Shown one piece after another: positions 14,071-21,327 of a stretch of 21,465 nucleotides of DNA. The notes under the pieces are model-generated. The model saw only the letters and a program-made list of their open reading frames with translations. It had not been told where the DNA came from and ran no database searches. Origin of the DNA: an uncultured Treponema sp. (GTDB lineage Bacteria; Spirochaetota; Spirochaetia; Treponematales; Treponemataceae); the NCBI GenBank assembly GCA_937885175.1, contig CAKZZO010000103.1, positions 1-21,465 on the forward strand, written 5' to 3'. Position numbers and translations under genes: made by a program. Position 1 is the stretch's first letter; each line of letters opens with the position of its first letter.

Positions 14071-16575
14071 TTATTGGCCTGTAAGCAAAGTGAGCGCCTT
14101 AGCCTTATCCTTTGCGAGGATTGCATCCTTTATTTTACCAAAAGATTCATCAGATTCAAGTGGTATTTTGTATTCTTCCACCATTGAAAGAATGTTTTCC
14201 GCCGCACCAAAGTCATCTGCACGGACAAACTCGGCGATTGCCTCCAAGGCACCGCGCATCTGTTCTTCGGGCATCGTTTCCTTTTTCTTCTGTTCAGCAG
14301 TGTCTGCCGCTTGAGGGGCAGTGTCATCAGGCTGAGGCGACCGTTCTGCATCATCATATTTTTCGCCCAGAATTTCTGCAAAGGGCTTTTTGAAACTGCG
14401 GAATTGACGGAGGAGTTCTCCCGTCAGCCTGTTGATTTCATCCACGCGCTGCTCTTTTGCACACTGCTCCAGATAGGCGGCATCCTTGGAAAGTTTTTCT
14501 GCACCCACAAGGCGGGAAGAACTTTTAAGTCCGTGCACCAGAATCGTGTAGTTCTTGATGTCTCCCTGAGCGGCATACTTTTCTATTAAGTCAGACTGCA
14601 TGGTAATGGACTCGTAATAATCGTGGACAGCTCCCTTGAGCACTTCCGCATCCCCGCAGAAATCCAGTGCCGCAGAAGCATTTATGCCCTCCACCTTGTA
14701 GTAGGATTTTAAGAAAGGATCGCGTTCTACCGGTGCATCAGCATCCACCTCTCCAGATGCCGACACTTTCTGCACAAGCTTTTTTGGCAGATGCTTCATC
14801 ATCAGTTCTTCAAGTTTCGTGTAATCCACCGGCTTGGAAATATAGTCGGCAAAGCCCTCCTTGAGGTACATTTCCTTTGCACCATAAATGGCATTTGCCG
14901 TAAGCGCAATGCAGGGAGTAAGCCAGTTCTTGGAATCGTTCAGTTTCTGCATGGCGTGGAGGGTCTGAATACCGTCAAGTTCCGGCATTCGGTGGTCAAG
15001 AAAAATCAAGTCGTAGGGATTTTCCTGTACCAGGCGAATCGCCTCATGACCGTTCAAGGCCGTATCAATCTGTACGCGGGTGCGCTTTAAAAGTCCGCTG
15101 ATGACATCCAGATTGATTTTCATATCGTCCACTACAAGAATATGCGCATCCGGTGCATGGAAGAGTTCACGGTAGGAGGATTTTTGCGACACCGCCTCCG
15201 TTTCCTTGATGCGCTCGGAGAATTTTCCGATGGCTTCATGCTTTACGATGCCCTGACGAATTTCAAACCAGAAGTCCGAGCCAGAACCGTATTCGCTTTC
15301 CACCTGCAGGGTAGAATCCATCTTGCCCAAAAGCCGCTGTACAATCGTAATGCCAAGGCCTGTGCCCTCAGTGGTACGGAAGCGTTTTTCTTCAATGCGC
15401 TCAAATGCACTAAAGAGTTTGGCTAGATTTTCCGACTTGATGCCCGTTCCCGTATCCTTTACGTGCACAGTCAGATTCAGTTCCCGGTCATTGAGCGGTC
15501 TAAAACTGATTATCAAGTCAATATAGCCTTCATTGGTATACTTGACCGCATTCGTCATCAAATTGAGAATACACTGCTTGATGCGCACGTCATCGCCATA
15601 GAGGACATTGGGTGTGTTTTCGTCAATCGTAATACGCAGTTTTAAGCCGCGCTCATCAGCACGGGGACGAATCATGTTGGCCAAATCATTCACCATGGAA
15701 TCCAGCGCATACTCCACGGGAATAATAACCATTTTATTGGCTTCAATCTTGGAAAAGTCAAGAATATCATTAATCAGCGAAAGCAGGGACCGCCCCGCAC
15801 TCTGAATGTCATTGGCATAGGTCAGCACATTCGGTTCAGTACTTTCCCGCAGAATCATTTCATTTAAGCCCAGCACCGCATTGATAGGGGTACGGATTTC
15901 GTGGCTCATGTTTGCAAGAAAAGATGTCTTTGCCTCATTTTTTGCACGAAGGACTTCCACGTTTCTGTCCAGTTCGTGCTCCTTTAAATCCAGATAGCGG
16001 ATATTGTTCATGCGGAAACGGTCGCCCGCAAAAATGCCAACAGCACTAAAGGCAATACAGTTGATGCAGTCCGTCAGAAAATAATCATCGCTCTTGTAGT
16101 AATAGGACAGAAAAAGACAGATAGCCAGCACAAATACATGAACCACTATGACTCTGAGCCGGGAATCCATCATCAGAATGGGAACGGCTATCAAAAATCC
16201 CAGTGTTACCGTATAGGGCGGCTGCCGCACGCTCAAAAGATTCAGCACAATGGAGAACAGGTCTGCGCAAAAAATGAACAGGTACATTGCAGGCACGGAG
16301 TGTCTGCTGATATATTCCGCCGCAAAAAGGCTGATAACGGCATACACAAAGAAAATGCACAGCGACGTGGAAAAGAAGACCTGATATTTTAGCTGATACA
16401 GATTCGTAATCGCCGGAATAAGGGAAAGCATGGAAAGCACAAAACAGGCTGCCACTGAAAAAAAGAGCAGGATTTTCAGTATATGAAAATTGTAGGCATC
16501 TATAATATCCCGGTTTTGAGAAAAAAGTTTCTTGCTCTCTGCGGCGGTCTGTTTGTAATACTCAACGATACCCAT
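14071..16575 (-). CDS. six-TM hybrid histidine kinase with receiver and Hpt domains (834 aa)
   Basis: Sensor kinase with an internal phosphorelay. Numbering from ATG 16575: six hydrophobic segments between about 30 and 184 with short loops, so sensing is probably within the membrane; HisKA with SHEIRTPINAVLG (His225); HATPase with NAVKYTNEG (342-350), DTGTGIK (374-380) and GTGLGITIVQRL (404-415); receiver about 476-592 with DD (482-483), Asp527 (FLDHRMPELDG) and Lys (ISKPVDY); Hpt with HGLKSSSRLVGAEKLS (His681). A further helical tail (about 750-834) resembles a second, His-less helical bundle. An in-frame TTG at 16608 would add 11 residues; I prefer the ATG because those residues look non-coding. 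Neither has a Shine-Dalgarno. The gene heads a three-gene operon. Confidence 0.92.
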   Translation of the reverse strand: MGIVEYYKQTAAESKKLFSQNRDIIDAYNFHILKILLFFSVAACFVLSMLSLIPAITNLYQLKYQVFFSTSLCIFFVYAVISLFAAEYISRHSVPAMYLFIFCADLFSIVLNLLSVRQPPYTVTLGFLIAVPILMMDSRLRVIVVHVFVLAICLFLSYYYKSDDYFLTDCINCIAFSAVGIFAGDRFRMNNIRYLDLKEHELDRNVEVLRAKNEAKTSFLANMSHEIRTPINAVLGLNEMILRESTEPNVLTYANDIQSAGRSLLSLINDILDFSKIEANKMVIIPVEYALDSMVNDLANMIRPRADERGLKLRITIDENTPNVLYGDDVRIKQCILNLMTNAVKYTNEGYIDLIISFRPLNDRELNLTVHVKDTGTGIKSENLAKLFSAFERIEEKRFRTTEGTGLGITIVQRLLGKMDSTLQVESEYGSGSDFWFEIRQGIVKHEAIGKFSERIKETEAVSQKSSYRELFHAPDAHILVVDDMKINLDVISGLLKRTRVQIDTALNGHEAIRLVQENPYDLIFLDHRMPELDGIQTLHAMQKLNDSKNWLTPCIALTANAIYGAKEMYLKEGFADYISKPVDYTKLEELMMKHLPKKLVQKVSASGEVDADAPVERDPFLKSYYKVEGINASAALDFCGDAEVLKGAVHDYYESITMQSDLIEKYAAQGDIKNYTILVHGLKSSSRLVGAEKLSKDAAYLEQCAKEQRVDEINRLTGELLRQFRSFKKPFAEILGEKYDDAERSPQPDDTAPQAADTAEQKKKETMPEEQMRGALEAIAEFVRADDFGAAENILSMVEEYKIPLESDESFGKIKDAILAKDKAKALTLLTGQ

Positions 16576-16583
16576 AGCCGTAC

Positions 16584-16589
16584 AGTATA
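16584..16589 (-). promoter_or_regulatory. candidate -10 box (TATACT) for the kinase operon
   Basis: TATACT on the minus strand ends eight bases before the ATG at 16575, so transcription would start within a few bases of the start codon. No matching -35 is seen at normal spacing. With no Shine-Dalgarno present, a leaderless message is possible. Confidence 0.4.
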
Positions 16590-16618
16590 GAATACCACAG
16601 ATTTGCAATATGCGCTAC

Positions 16619-16660
16619 AAAAAAAACTCCAGCCCCCTCGTAAAAAAAAGGACTGGAGTT
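16619..16660 (-). terminator. intrinsic terminator of the NifU-like/GGGtGRT operon
   Basis: On the minus strand AACTCCAG (16653-16660) pairs with CTGGAGTT (16625-16632); the inner TCC/GGG can extend the stem, and a run of eight T (16619-16626, shared with the stem end) follows. It lies 25 bases after the GGGtGRT stop codon and insulates the kinase operon from the upstream one. Confidence 0.88.
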
Positions 16661-16684
16661 CTTCACATGCAGCGAGTGCTGAAC

Positions 16685-17728
16685 TTATTTGAGGCTACCT
16701 GCCACTGCAACAGCACAGGCAACGGTACAACCAACCATGGGGTTGTTACCCATACCCATAAAGCCCATCATTTCAACGTGAGCCGGGACTGAGCTGGAGC
16801 CTGCAAACTGTGCGTCTGAGTGCATACGACCCAGAGTATCGGTAAAGCCGTAAGAAGCCGGACCTGCAGCCATGTTATCGGGATGCAGGGTACGACCAGT
16901 GCCACCACCAGATGCTACTGAGAAGTATTTCTTACCGGCAAGCAGGCGTTCCTTTTTGTAGGTGCCTGCAACCGGATGCTGGAAGCGGGTGGGGTTTGTT
17001 GAGTTACCAGTGATAGAAACGTCAACATCCTCGTGCCACATGATTGCAACGCCCTCGCGCACATCGTCAGCACCATAGCACTTAACGATAAGGCGGTCAG
17101 GATTTGAGCCGTAGGGAACTTCCTTTACGACTTTAAGGGCCTTGTCAGTTCCCTCGCCGTTAAAGTAGTCAAACTGGGTCTGCACATAGGTAAAGCCGTT
17201 GATGCGGCTGATAATCTGAGCGGCATCCTTTCCAAGACCGTTCAGGATAACGCGCAGCTTGTTCTTGCGCACTTTGTTTGCGTTTGCGGCAATCTTGATT
17301 GCGCCTTCAGCAGCCGCAAATGATTCGTGACCTGCCAGGAATGCGAAGCACTGTGTCTCTTCGCTCAAAAGGCGTGCGCCCAGGTTTCCGTGTCCCAGAC
17401 CAACCTTGCGGTCGTCAGCAACAGAACCCGGCAGACAGAAGGCCTGCAAGCCCTTACCGATGTTTGCAGCAGCAGTTGAACCAGTCTTGTCGCCAGTCTT
17501 TTCTGCTTCCTTGATTGCAATTGCAGAGCCAAGCACATATGCCCACTTTGCATCTTCAAAACAAATCTGCTGAGTTGACTGACAGATTTCATAGGGATCA
17601 AAACCGTGAGCCTTGCAGAGATCGCGGGCTTCGTTCAAGCCTTTTTCGCCCTCAGCAAAACCATACTCTTTAAGCGCCTTATTCACCTGAGGAATGCGGC
17701 CTTCAAAATCTTCAAATAATGTTGCCAT
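16685..17728 (-). CDS. GGGtGRT-family protein (347 aa)
   Basis: Named for its signature, seen as SGGGTGRTLHPDN (273-285). The function is not established. The protein is soluble, full length, and carries eight cysteines, including C334 and C338 in a Gly/Ala-rich hydrophobic C terminus (GCTVACAVAVAG). Other conserved-looking blocks are GLGHGNLGARLL (110-121), AFLAGHESFAAAEGAIK (129-145) and a Gly/Met-rich GFMGMGNNP (322-330). The gene follows the NifU-like gene by three bases, with GGAG six bases before its ATG, and the operon ends in an intrinsic terminator. The invariable pairing with an iron-sulphur scaffold-like protein in anaerobes suggests a cofactor- or metal-linked role (inference). 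Confidence 0.9.
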   Translation of the reverse strand: MATLFEDFEGRIPQVNKALKEYGFAEGEKGLNEARDLCKAHGFDPYEICQSTQQICFEDAKWAYVLGSAIAIKEAEKTGDKTGSTAAANIGKGLQAFCLPGSVADDRKVGLGHGNLGARLLSEETQCFAFLAGHESFAAAEGAIKIAANANKVRKNKLRVILNGLGKDAAQIISRINGFTYVQTQFDYFNGEGTDKALKVVKEVPYGSNPDRLIVKCYGADDVREGVAIMWHEDVDVSITGNSTNPTRFQHPVAGTYKKERLLAGKKYFSVASGGGTGRTLHPDNMAAGPASYGFTDTLGRMHSDAQFAGSSSVPAHVEMMGFMGMGNNPMVGCTVACAVAVAGSLK

Positions 17729-17731
17729 CTT

Positions 17732-18433
17732 TTACTCCTTGCGCGGGTCAATCAGTTTGACCATGCCCTGATCAGCAGTTACACGACCGTAGTGGGTACG
17801 TGCCTTTTCAATCGCTTCTTTGGGGTCAGTTCCTGCCTTGAGCGCGTCCATCAGCTTACCGAAGTTGATACAGTTGTAGCCGATAATCTGATTGTCCTTG
17901 TCAACAGCACAAGTCTCAACATAGCCTTCAGTCATTTCAAGGTAGCGCGGACCAGTCTTGCGGGTTGCGAACATGGTACCCACCTGTGAGCGCAGGTTCT
18001 TTCCCAAGTCTTCCAGGGAAGCACCGACTTTCAGACCATCCTTTGAGTATGCAGACTGTGTACGACCATACACAATCTGGAGGAAGAGTTCACGCATAGC
18101 CGTATTGATGGCATCGCAAACCAAGTCAGTGTTCAACGCTTCAATCAAAGTCTTTCCGATGAGGATTTCAGAAGCCATTGCAGCAGAGTGCGTCATACCT
18201 GAACAGCCGATTGTTTCGACCAAGGCTTCTTCAATGATACCGTCCTTTACGTTCAAAGACAGTTTGCATGCGCCCTGCTGGGGTGCACACCAACCGATAC
18301 CGTGGGTAAAGCCCGAAATATCCTTCATGTCTTTTACCGGCACCCATTTTCCTTCCTCAGGAATAGGAGCAGGACCGTGATATGCGCCCTTAGCCAAGGG
18401 ACACATGTGTTCCACTTCTGCAGTGTACGTCAT
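17732..18433 (-). CDS. NifU/IscU-like iron-sulphur scaffold family protein, GGGtGRT partner (233 aa)
   Basis: The core (about 40-130) follows the NifU N-terminal pattern: GWCAPQQGACKLSLNVKDG (47-65), then TIGCSGMTHSAAMASEILIGKTLIEAL (74-100), where Cys49 and Cys77 match the first two cluster ligands of IscU. The third IscU Cys has no clear equivalent; C56, C106, C175 and C188 are also present, so cluster chemistry may differ. Residues 130-233 are an extension not found in IscU. The first gene of a two-gene operon, with AGGAG six bases before the ATG, a strong promoter about 105 bases upstream and a structured leader. No iscS, sufBCD or nif genes are nearby, so this is not a standard Fe-S assembly operon. 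Confidence 0.88.
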   Translation of the reverse strand: MTYTAEVEHMCPLAKGAYHGPAPIPEEGKWVPVKDMKDISGFTHGIGWCAPQQGACKLSLNVKDGIIEEALVETIGCSGMTHSAAMASEILIGKTLIEALNTDLVCDAINTAMRELFLQIVYGRTQSAYSKDGLKVGASLEDLGKNLRSQVGTMFATRKTGPRYLEMTEGYVETCAVDKDNQIIGYNCINFGKLMDALKAGTDPKEAIEKARTHYGRVTADQGMVKLIDPRKE

Positions 18434-18471
18434 AGGAATCTCCTAGTATAAAATAAGATAATCCCTACTCG

Positions 18472-18514
18472 TGCGGCCCCTCAGCAAGCAGTACCAGAGC
18501 CTGCCTGAGCCGCA
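18472..18514 (-). promoter_or_regulatory. long hairpin in the 5' leader of the NifU-like/GGGtGRT operon
   Basis: Three stacked stems: 18472-18476 with 18510-18514 (TGCGG/CCGCA), 18480-18484 with 18505-18509 (CTCAG/CTGAG) and 18488-18491 with 18501-18504, about 14 bp in all with two small bulges and a 9-base loop. It lies within the ~100-base untranslated leader, about 40 bases before the ATG. It matches no riboswitch class I know and has no T-tract. A cis-regulatory RNA element is inferred. Confidence 0.5.
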
Positions 18515-18540
18515 GTTGTTAGAGACTGTTTCAAGAGAAT

Positions 18541-18569
18541 AGTATAAAGTCTTTTTGAAGATGTTGCAA
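18541..18569 (-). promoter_or_regulatory. promoter of the NifU-like/GGGtGRT operon (TTGCAA-17-TATACT)
   Basis: On the minus strand TTGCAA (18564-18569) and TATACT (18541-18546) have ideal 17-base spacing and predict a start near 18535. A second TATACT at 18445-18450 is too close to the gene and would remove the Shine-Dalgarno. Confidence 0.75.
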
Positions 18570-18580
18570 TGGGAATTTTT

Positions 18581-18650
18581 GGCGGGGGAAAGCCTTCCCC
18601 TACGCGCCCACTTCGTTGGTCGCTACCCCTTCTCCTAGGGGCAAGCCCCT
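18581..18650. repeat. GC-rich palindromic intergenic element (possible dispersed repeat)
   Basis: Two hairpins lie close together: GGGGAA-agcc-TTCCCC (18585-18600), extendable by GGCG/CGCC (18581-18584 with 18605-18608), and AGGGGC-aa-GCCCCT (18637-18650), which spans the stop codon of the HMA_2-like gene. Its GC content stands out against the A/T-rich intergenic DNA around it. No T-tract follows on the useful strand, so these are not classic terminators. The form resembles REP-type elements; copies elsewhere in the genome cannot be checked here. Confidence 0.45.
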
Positions 18651-18943
18651 AATACCCCGTCCATTTGTGCAAGGAGGGCAAGCACATCCGCCTTTTTGCG
18701 CTCGGTGTAGAATGAAAGTTTGGCGTGCAGTTTTTTTGCAAGGGGAAGCAGGGCATTCAGCCTGTCAGCGGACAGGGAATCCGGGTCGTATTCCACCAGA
18801 ACGCTTGCGGTGCGCTCGTTGTATGAAATGCTCTCCACCTTTCCCATTTTCTTTGCCATGCGTATTGCCGCCTCGCGAATCTCGTCATCCCGCAGTGCCC
18901 CGTCGCGAATCCGCACACGCCCCGGAAAGTAATGTATGTCCAT
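18635..18943 (-). CDS. HMA_2-like small protein of the metal-ATPase operon (102 aa)
   Basis: The sequence begins with FPGRVRIRDG (6-15), matching the start of HMA_2-type ferredoxin-fold domains and the N terminus of the neighbouring ATPase (LPGRVRIGFD). Strand SVLVEYDP (47-54) and helix SADRLNALLPLAKKL (58-72) complete the beta-alpha-beta fold. The classic CxxC metal site is missing; the only Cys is residue 101, so it is probably not a normal metallochaperone. It starts nine bases after the ATPase stop, with AGG close to the ATG, as third gene of the operon. Its stop codon lies in the palindromic element, so the last few residues may derive from that element. Confidence 0.78.
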   Translation of the reverse strand: MDIHYFPGRVRIRDGALRDDEIREAAIRMAKKMGKVESISYNERTASVLVEYDPDSLSADRLNALLPLAKKLHAKLSFYTERKKADVLALLAQMDGVLGACP

Positions 18944-18951
18944 AAGCCTTT

Positions 18952-21045
18952 CTATCCTAAAAGGGGCTTGCTTGCCAGATAACTGAAGGCAATCGTGGAG
19001 GAATTGTGCAGGACGGCCGCAAAAGGCGGGCTTATCATACCGAACAACCCCAATGCAATAAGCGCGCTGTTTACCGCCACAATGCCATAGTTATTCGTGT
19101 CGATGCGCTCCAGCAGTTTTTGACCGAGCAGGCGGGTTTTGAGCAGACCGCCAAGACCGTCCTCACTTGAAAGCACAATGTCCGCCGCCTCGCCAGTAAT
19201 TGCCGCGCTGTCTCCCATGGCAATTCCCGTGCTTGCCGCGGCCAAGGCAGGAGCATCGTTTATGCCGTCTCCAATCATAATCACCTTGTGACCGCGCTTT
19301 TGTTCCCTCTTGATATAGGCAACCTTGTCTTCCGGAAGGGCATTGGAGATGTACTCATCCACACCAGTTGCCAGCGCCGCCGTTTTTGCAGCCCCTTCGT
19401 CATCACCTGTAATCATCACGCATTTTTTTACGCCGTTTTCATGCAGGAGCGAAATGATTTCCGCAGCATCTTCCCTTACCGGATCATTTACGGCAAAGGC
19501 TCCCAAAAGTTCCCCGTCCTGGGCAAGGTACAAAAGAGACTCGCCCCGTGACAGAGCGTCTTTCTGCAAATCCGCCAGACCCTCAGGGATTTTTACCTTT
19601 TCATCCTCAAAAATAAAATGCTTGCTTCCGATTAAAAGCCGTTTGCCATTAAGCTCGGTGGCAATGCCATGGGCAACCACATACTCTACCTTTGCATGTT
19701 TTTCAGGATGCTGCAGAGCACGCTCCTCTGCCGCCTGCACGATGGCATGGGCCACAGGATGGGCAAAATGCTCTTCAAGGCATGCCGCCGTCATCAAGAG
19801 TACATTCTCGTCATCTTCCTGAAAGGGAATTATGCGGGAAAGTTTTGGCTCGGCAGCCGTAAGCGTTCCCGTCTTGTCAAACACAACGGTGTCCGCACGA
19901 CTTGCGTCCTCCAGAAATTTACCGCCCTTTACGGCAATTCCCTCTTCCGCCGCCTCCTTCATCGCGCTCAAAACGGCTATGGGTGCGGCAAGTTTCATTG
20001 CACAGGAATAGTCCACCATGAGCGTCGCCATGACCTTGGTAATGTTTCCGCCAGTAAAAAGGAAGGTAAGCGCAGAAAGCAGGAAATTCGCCTTGACCAG
20101 TTGGGTTGCCAGCCGCTCAGACCGAATCTGGCTGGACACTTTCAGGCTTTGGGAATTGTCAATCATCGCAAGAATATTCTGCACTTTAGTCTGACTTCCC
20201 ACGGCACGGACGCGCACAAAGATTTCTCCCTCCTGCACCACCGTTCCCGCAAAGACTGTCGTACCTGCCCGCTTTTCCACTGCCATCGGCTCGCCAGTAA
20301 TCGTCGCCTGATTCACCAAGGCTTCTCCCCGCAGCACTTCTCCGTCCGCAGGAATCAGAGAACCTGTCCGCACCGCCACCACGTCTCCCGGACGAATGAG
20401 GTAGAGCGGCACGGGCTTTTCGGTAGAACCATCCACAAGCTGTACGCTGTCCTTGTCAGAAAGCATGGTAAGTGCAAGATTGTCGTAGGATTTTCGCCGG
20501 GTAAAGTCTTCTATTGTTTCGCCCATATCGAGCAAAAAATTGATGTTTGACGCAGTTGTCATATCTCCGGTAAGCGCAGACACGGCAATTGCCGTTGCAT
20601 CCAGCACATCCGGGCTAAAGACATCCCCCTGGGCAAGACGCACCATGCCTTTGGTCACGCGGGGAGCCAAATGCAAGAGGGTAAGAGCAAGCCTGACGGG
20701 AGCCGGAAGCAGGCGACGCAGATAATGCTGGGCCGTCATCAAGAGCAGGGCCTCCAGCAGAGACTGCTTGCGCACTGGCTCATCCACCGTTGCAAGCATC
20801 TCCTCATCGTTCAGATATTTTTGCGACAAGGCCATAAAGAGAGCCTTTATCGCTTTGAGCGTCAGAAGAGATGCATCATAATAGATGAGAAATGCACCGG
20901 TTACATAATTAACCGTCACCTGGGTCATACCTTCCTGCATGGAAAGCAAGGTCTGCGCCAATACCGCCTGTTTGGGCGTGACTTCTTCCTTGTCAAACCC
21001 AATGCGGACGCGTCCCGGAAGAGAATGCTTTATATAGAACTGCAT
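18952..21045 (-). CDS. P1B-type metal-transporting ATPase with Ser-Cys-Ala site (FezB/CtpC-like) (697 aa)
   Basis: ATP-driven metal export, or sequestration into an internal compartment. N-terminal HMA_2-like domain (1-60, LPGRVRIGFD and VTVNYVTGAFLIYYD) without CxxC; helical/TM region 95-175; actuator with TGEP (250-253); TM pair about 320-362 containing DYSCAMKLAAP (345-355) where most P1B pumps have CPC, CPH, SPC or TPC; phosphorylation motif DKTGT (Asp390); HP of the nucleotide domain (429-430); GDGINDAP (592-599); C-terminal TM pair with LHNSSTIAF. All catalytic motifs are intact. The SCAxK-type site suggests the P1B-6/CtpC-like group, linked to Fe, Mn or Zn (family knowledge, from memory). 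ATG 21045 lacks a close Shine-Dalgarno (AAGG 13 bases away), so coupling to the small upstream gene (8-base gap) is likely. Confidence 0.93.
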   Translation of the reverse strand: MQFYIKHSLPGRVRIGFDKEEVTPKQAVLAQTLLSMQEGMTQVTVNYVTGAFLIYYDASLLTLKAIKALFMALSQKYLNDEEMLATVDEPVRKQSLLEALLLMTAQHYLRRLLPAPVRLALTLLHLAPRVTKGMVRLAQGDVFSPDVLDATAIAVSALTGDMTTASNINFLLDMGETIEDFTRRKSYDNLALTMLSDKDSVQLVDGSTEKPVPLYLIRPGDVVAVRTGSLIPADGEVLRGEALVNQATITGEPMAVEKRAGTTVFAGTVVQEGEIFVRVRAVGSQTKVQNILAMIDNSQSLKVSSQIRSERLATQLVKANFLLSALTFLFTGGNITKVMATLMVDYSCAMKLAAPIAVLSAMKEAAEEGIAVKGGKFLEDASRADTVVFDKTGTLTAAEPKLSRIIPFQEDDENVLLMTAACLEEHFAHPVAHAIVQAAEERALQHPEKHAKVEYVVAHGIATELNGKRLLIGSKHFIFEDEKVKIPEGLADLQKDALSRGESLLYLAQDGELLGAFAVNDPVREDAAEIISLLHENGVKKCVMITGDDEGAAKTAALATGVDEYISNALPEDKVAYIKREQKRGHKVIMIGDGINDAPALAAASTGIAMGDSAAITGEAADIVLSSEDGLGGLLKTRLLGQKLLERIDTNNYGIVAVNSALIALGLFGMISPPFAAVLHNSSTIAFSYLASKPLLG

Positions 21046-21053
21046 GGAGAAAG

Positions 21054-21269
21054 TTATGCCTTTTTTACTTTTTTAGCCGACTTTTCTGCCGCAACATCTT
21101 CGGCATCTTCTTTAATTGTCTCAAAAAGTTCTGATGCTTCGTCTTTAAGCTGCAAGCCAGCGGCAACAACTTTTGCACAGCATTTGCGACCGGCATTCGT
21201 CTTAATCAGTGCTACCGCAACCGCTCCAACAGCCACGCCAATCAGGAAATTCCTTGTTGTAAAAATCAT
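21054..21269 (-). CDS. 71-aa single-TM protein with GxxxG, DUF6110/PacL/Fez-like partner of the metal ATPase
   Basis: Residues 5-23 are one hydrophobic segment containing GVAVG (11-15, a GxxxG helix-packing motif), followed by NAGRKCC (25-31, a Cys pair at the membrane surface). An amphipathic, acidic helix (37-60, rich in Glu/Asp) and a Lys-rich tail complete it. Small membrane proteins of this design precede P1B ATPases in other bacteria: PacL (DUF1490) with CtpC in mycobacteria, DUF6110 proteins in Firmicutes, and GxxxG proteins in ferrosome clusters. I infer a membrane scaffold or metal-binding partner of the pump. GGAG six bases before the ATG and a promoter upstream make it the first gene of the operon. 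Confidence 0.82.
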   Translation of the reverse strand: MIFTTRNFLIGVAVGAVAVALIKTNAGRKCCAKVVAAGLQLKDEASELFETIKEDAEDVAAEKSAKKVKKA

Positions 21270-21298
21270 ATCGTACTCCTATTATTTCAAGTTTTTTT

Positions 21299-21327
21299 AT
21301 AATACATCGAATGCACCGATTAGGCAA
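21299..21327 (-). promoter_or_regulatory. promoter of the metal-ATPase operon (TTGCCT-17-TATTAT)
   Basis: On the minus strand TTGCCT (21322-21327) and TATTAT (21299-21304) are 17 bases apart, with a predicted start near 21293 and a short leader of about 24 bases. I see no convincing Fur, MntR or Zur box. Confidence 0.6.

Noticed and set aside
18445..18450. TATACT as a promoter -10 for the NifU-like gene
   Set aside because: Transcription would start at about 18438, inside the Shine-Dalgarno; the promoter at 18541-18569 fits better.
18581..18608. GC-rich hairpin as intrinsic terminator of the metal operon
   Set aside because: On the minus strand it is followed by AAAAATT rather than a T-run; the T-run lies on the wrong side.
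19669..20550. 293-aa plus-strand reading frame
   Set aside because: It lies entirely antisense to the P-type ATPase, whose motifs are all intact; the His/Arg-rich translation is a shadow frame.
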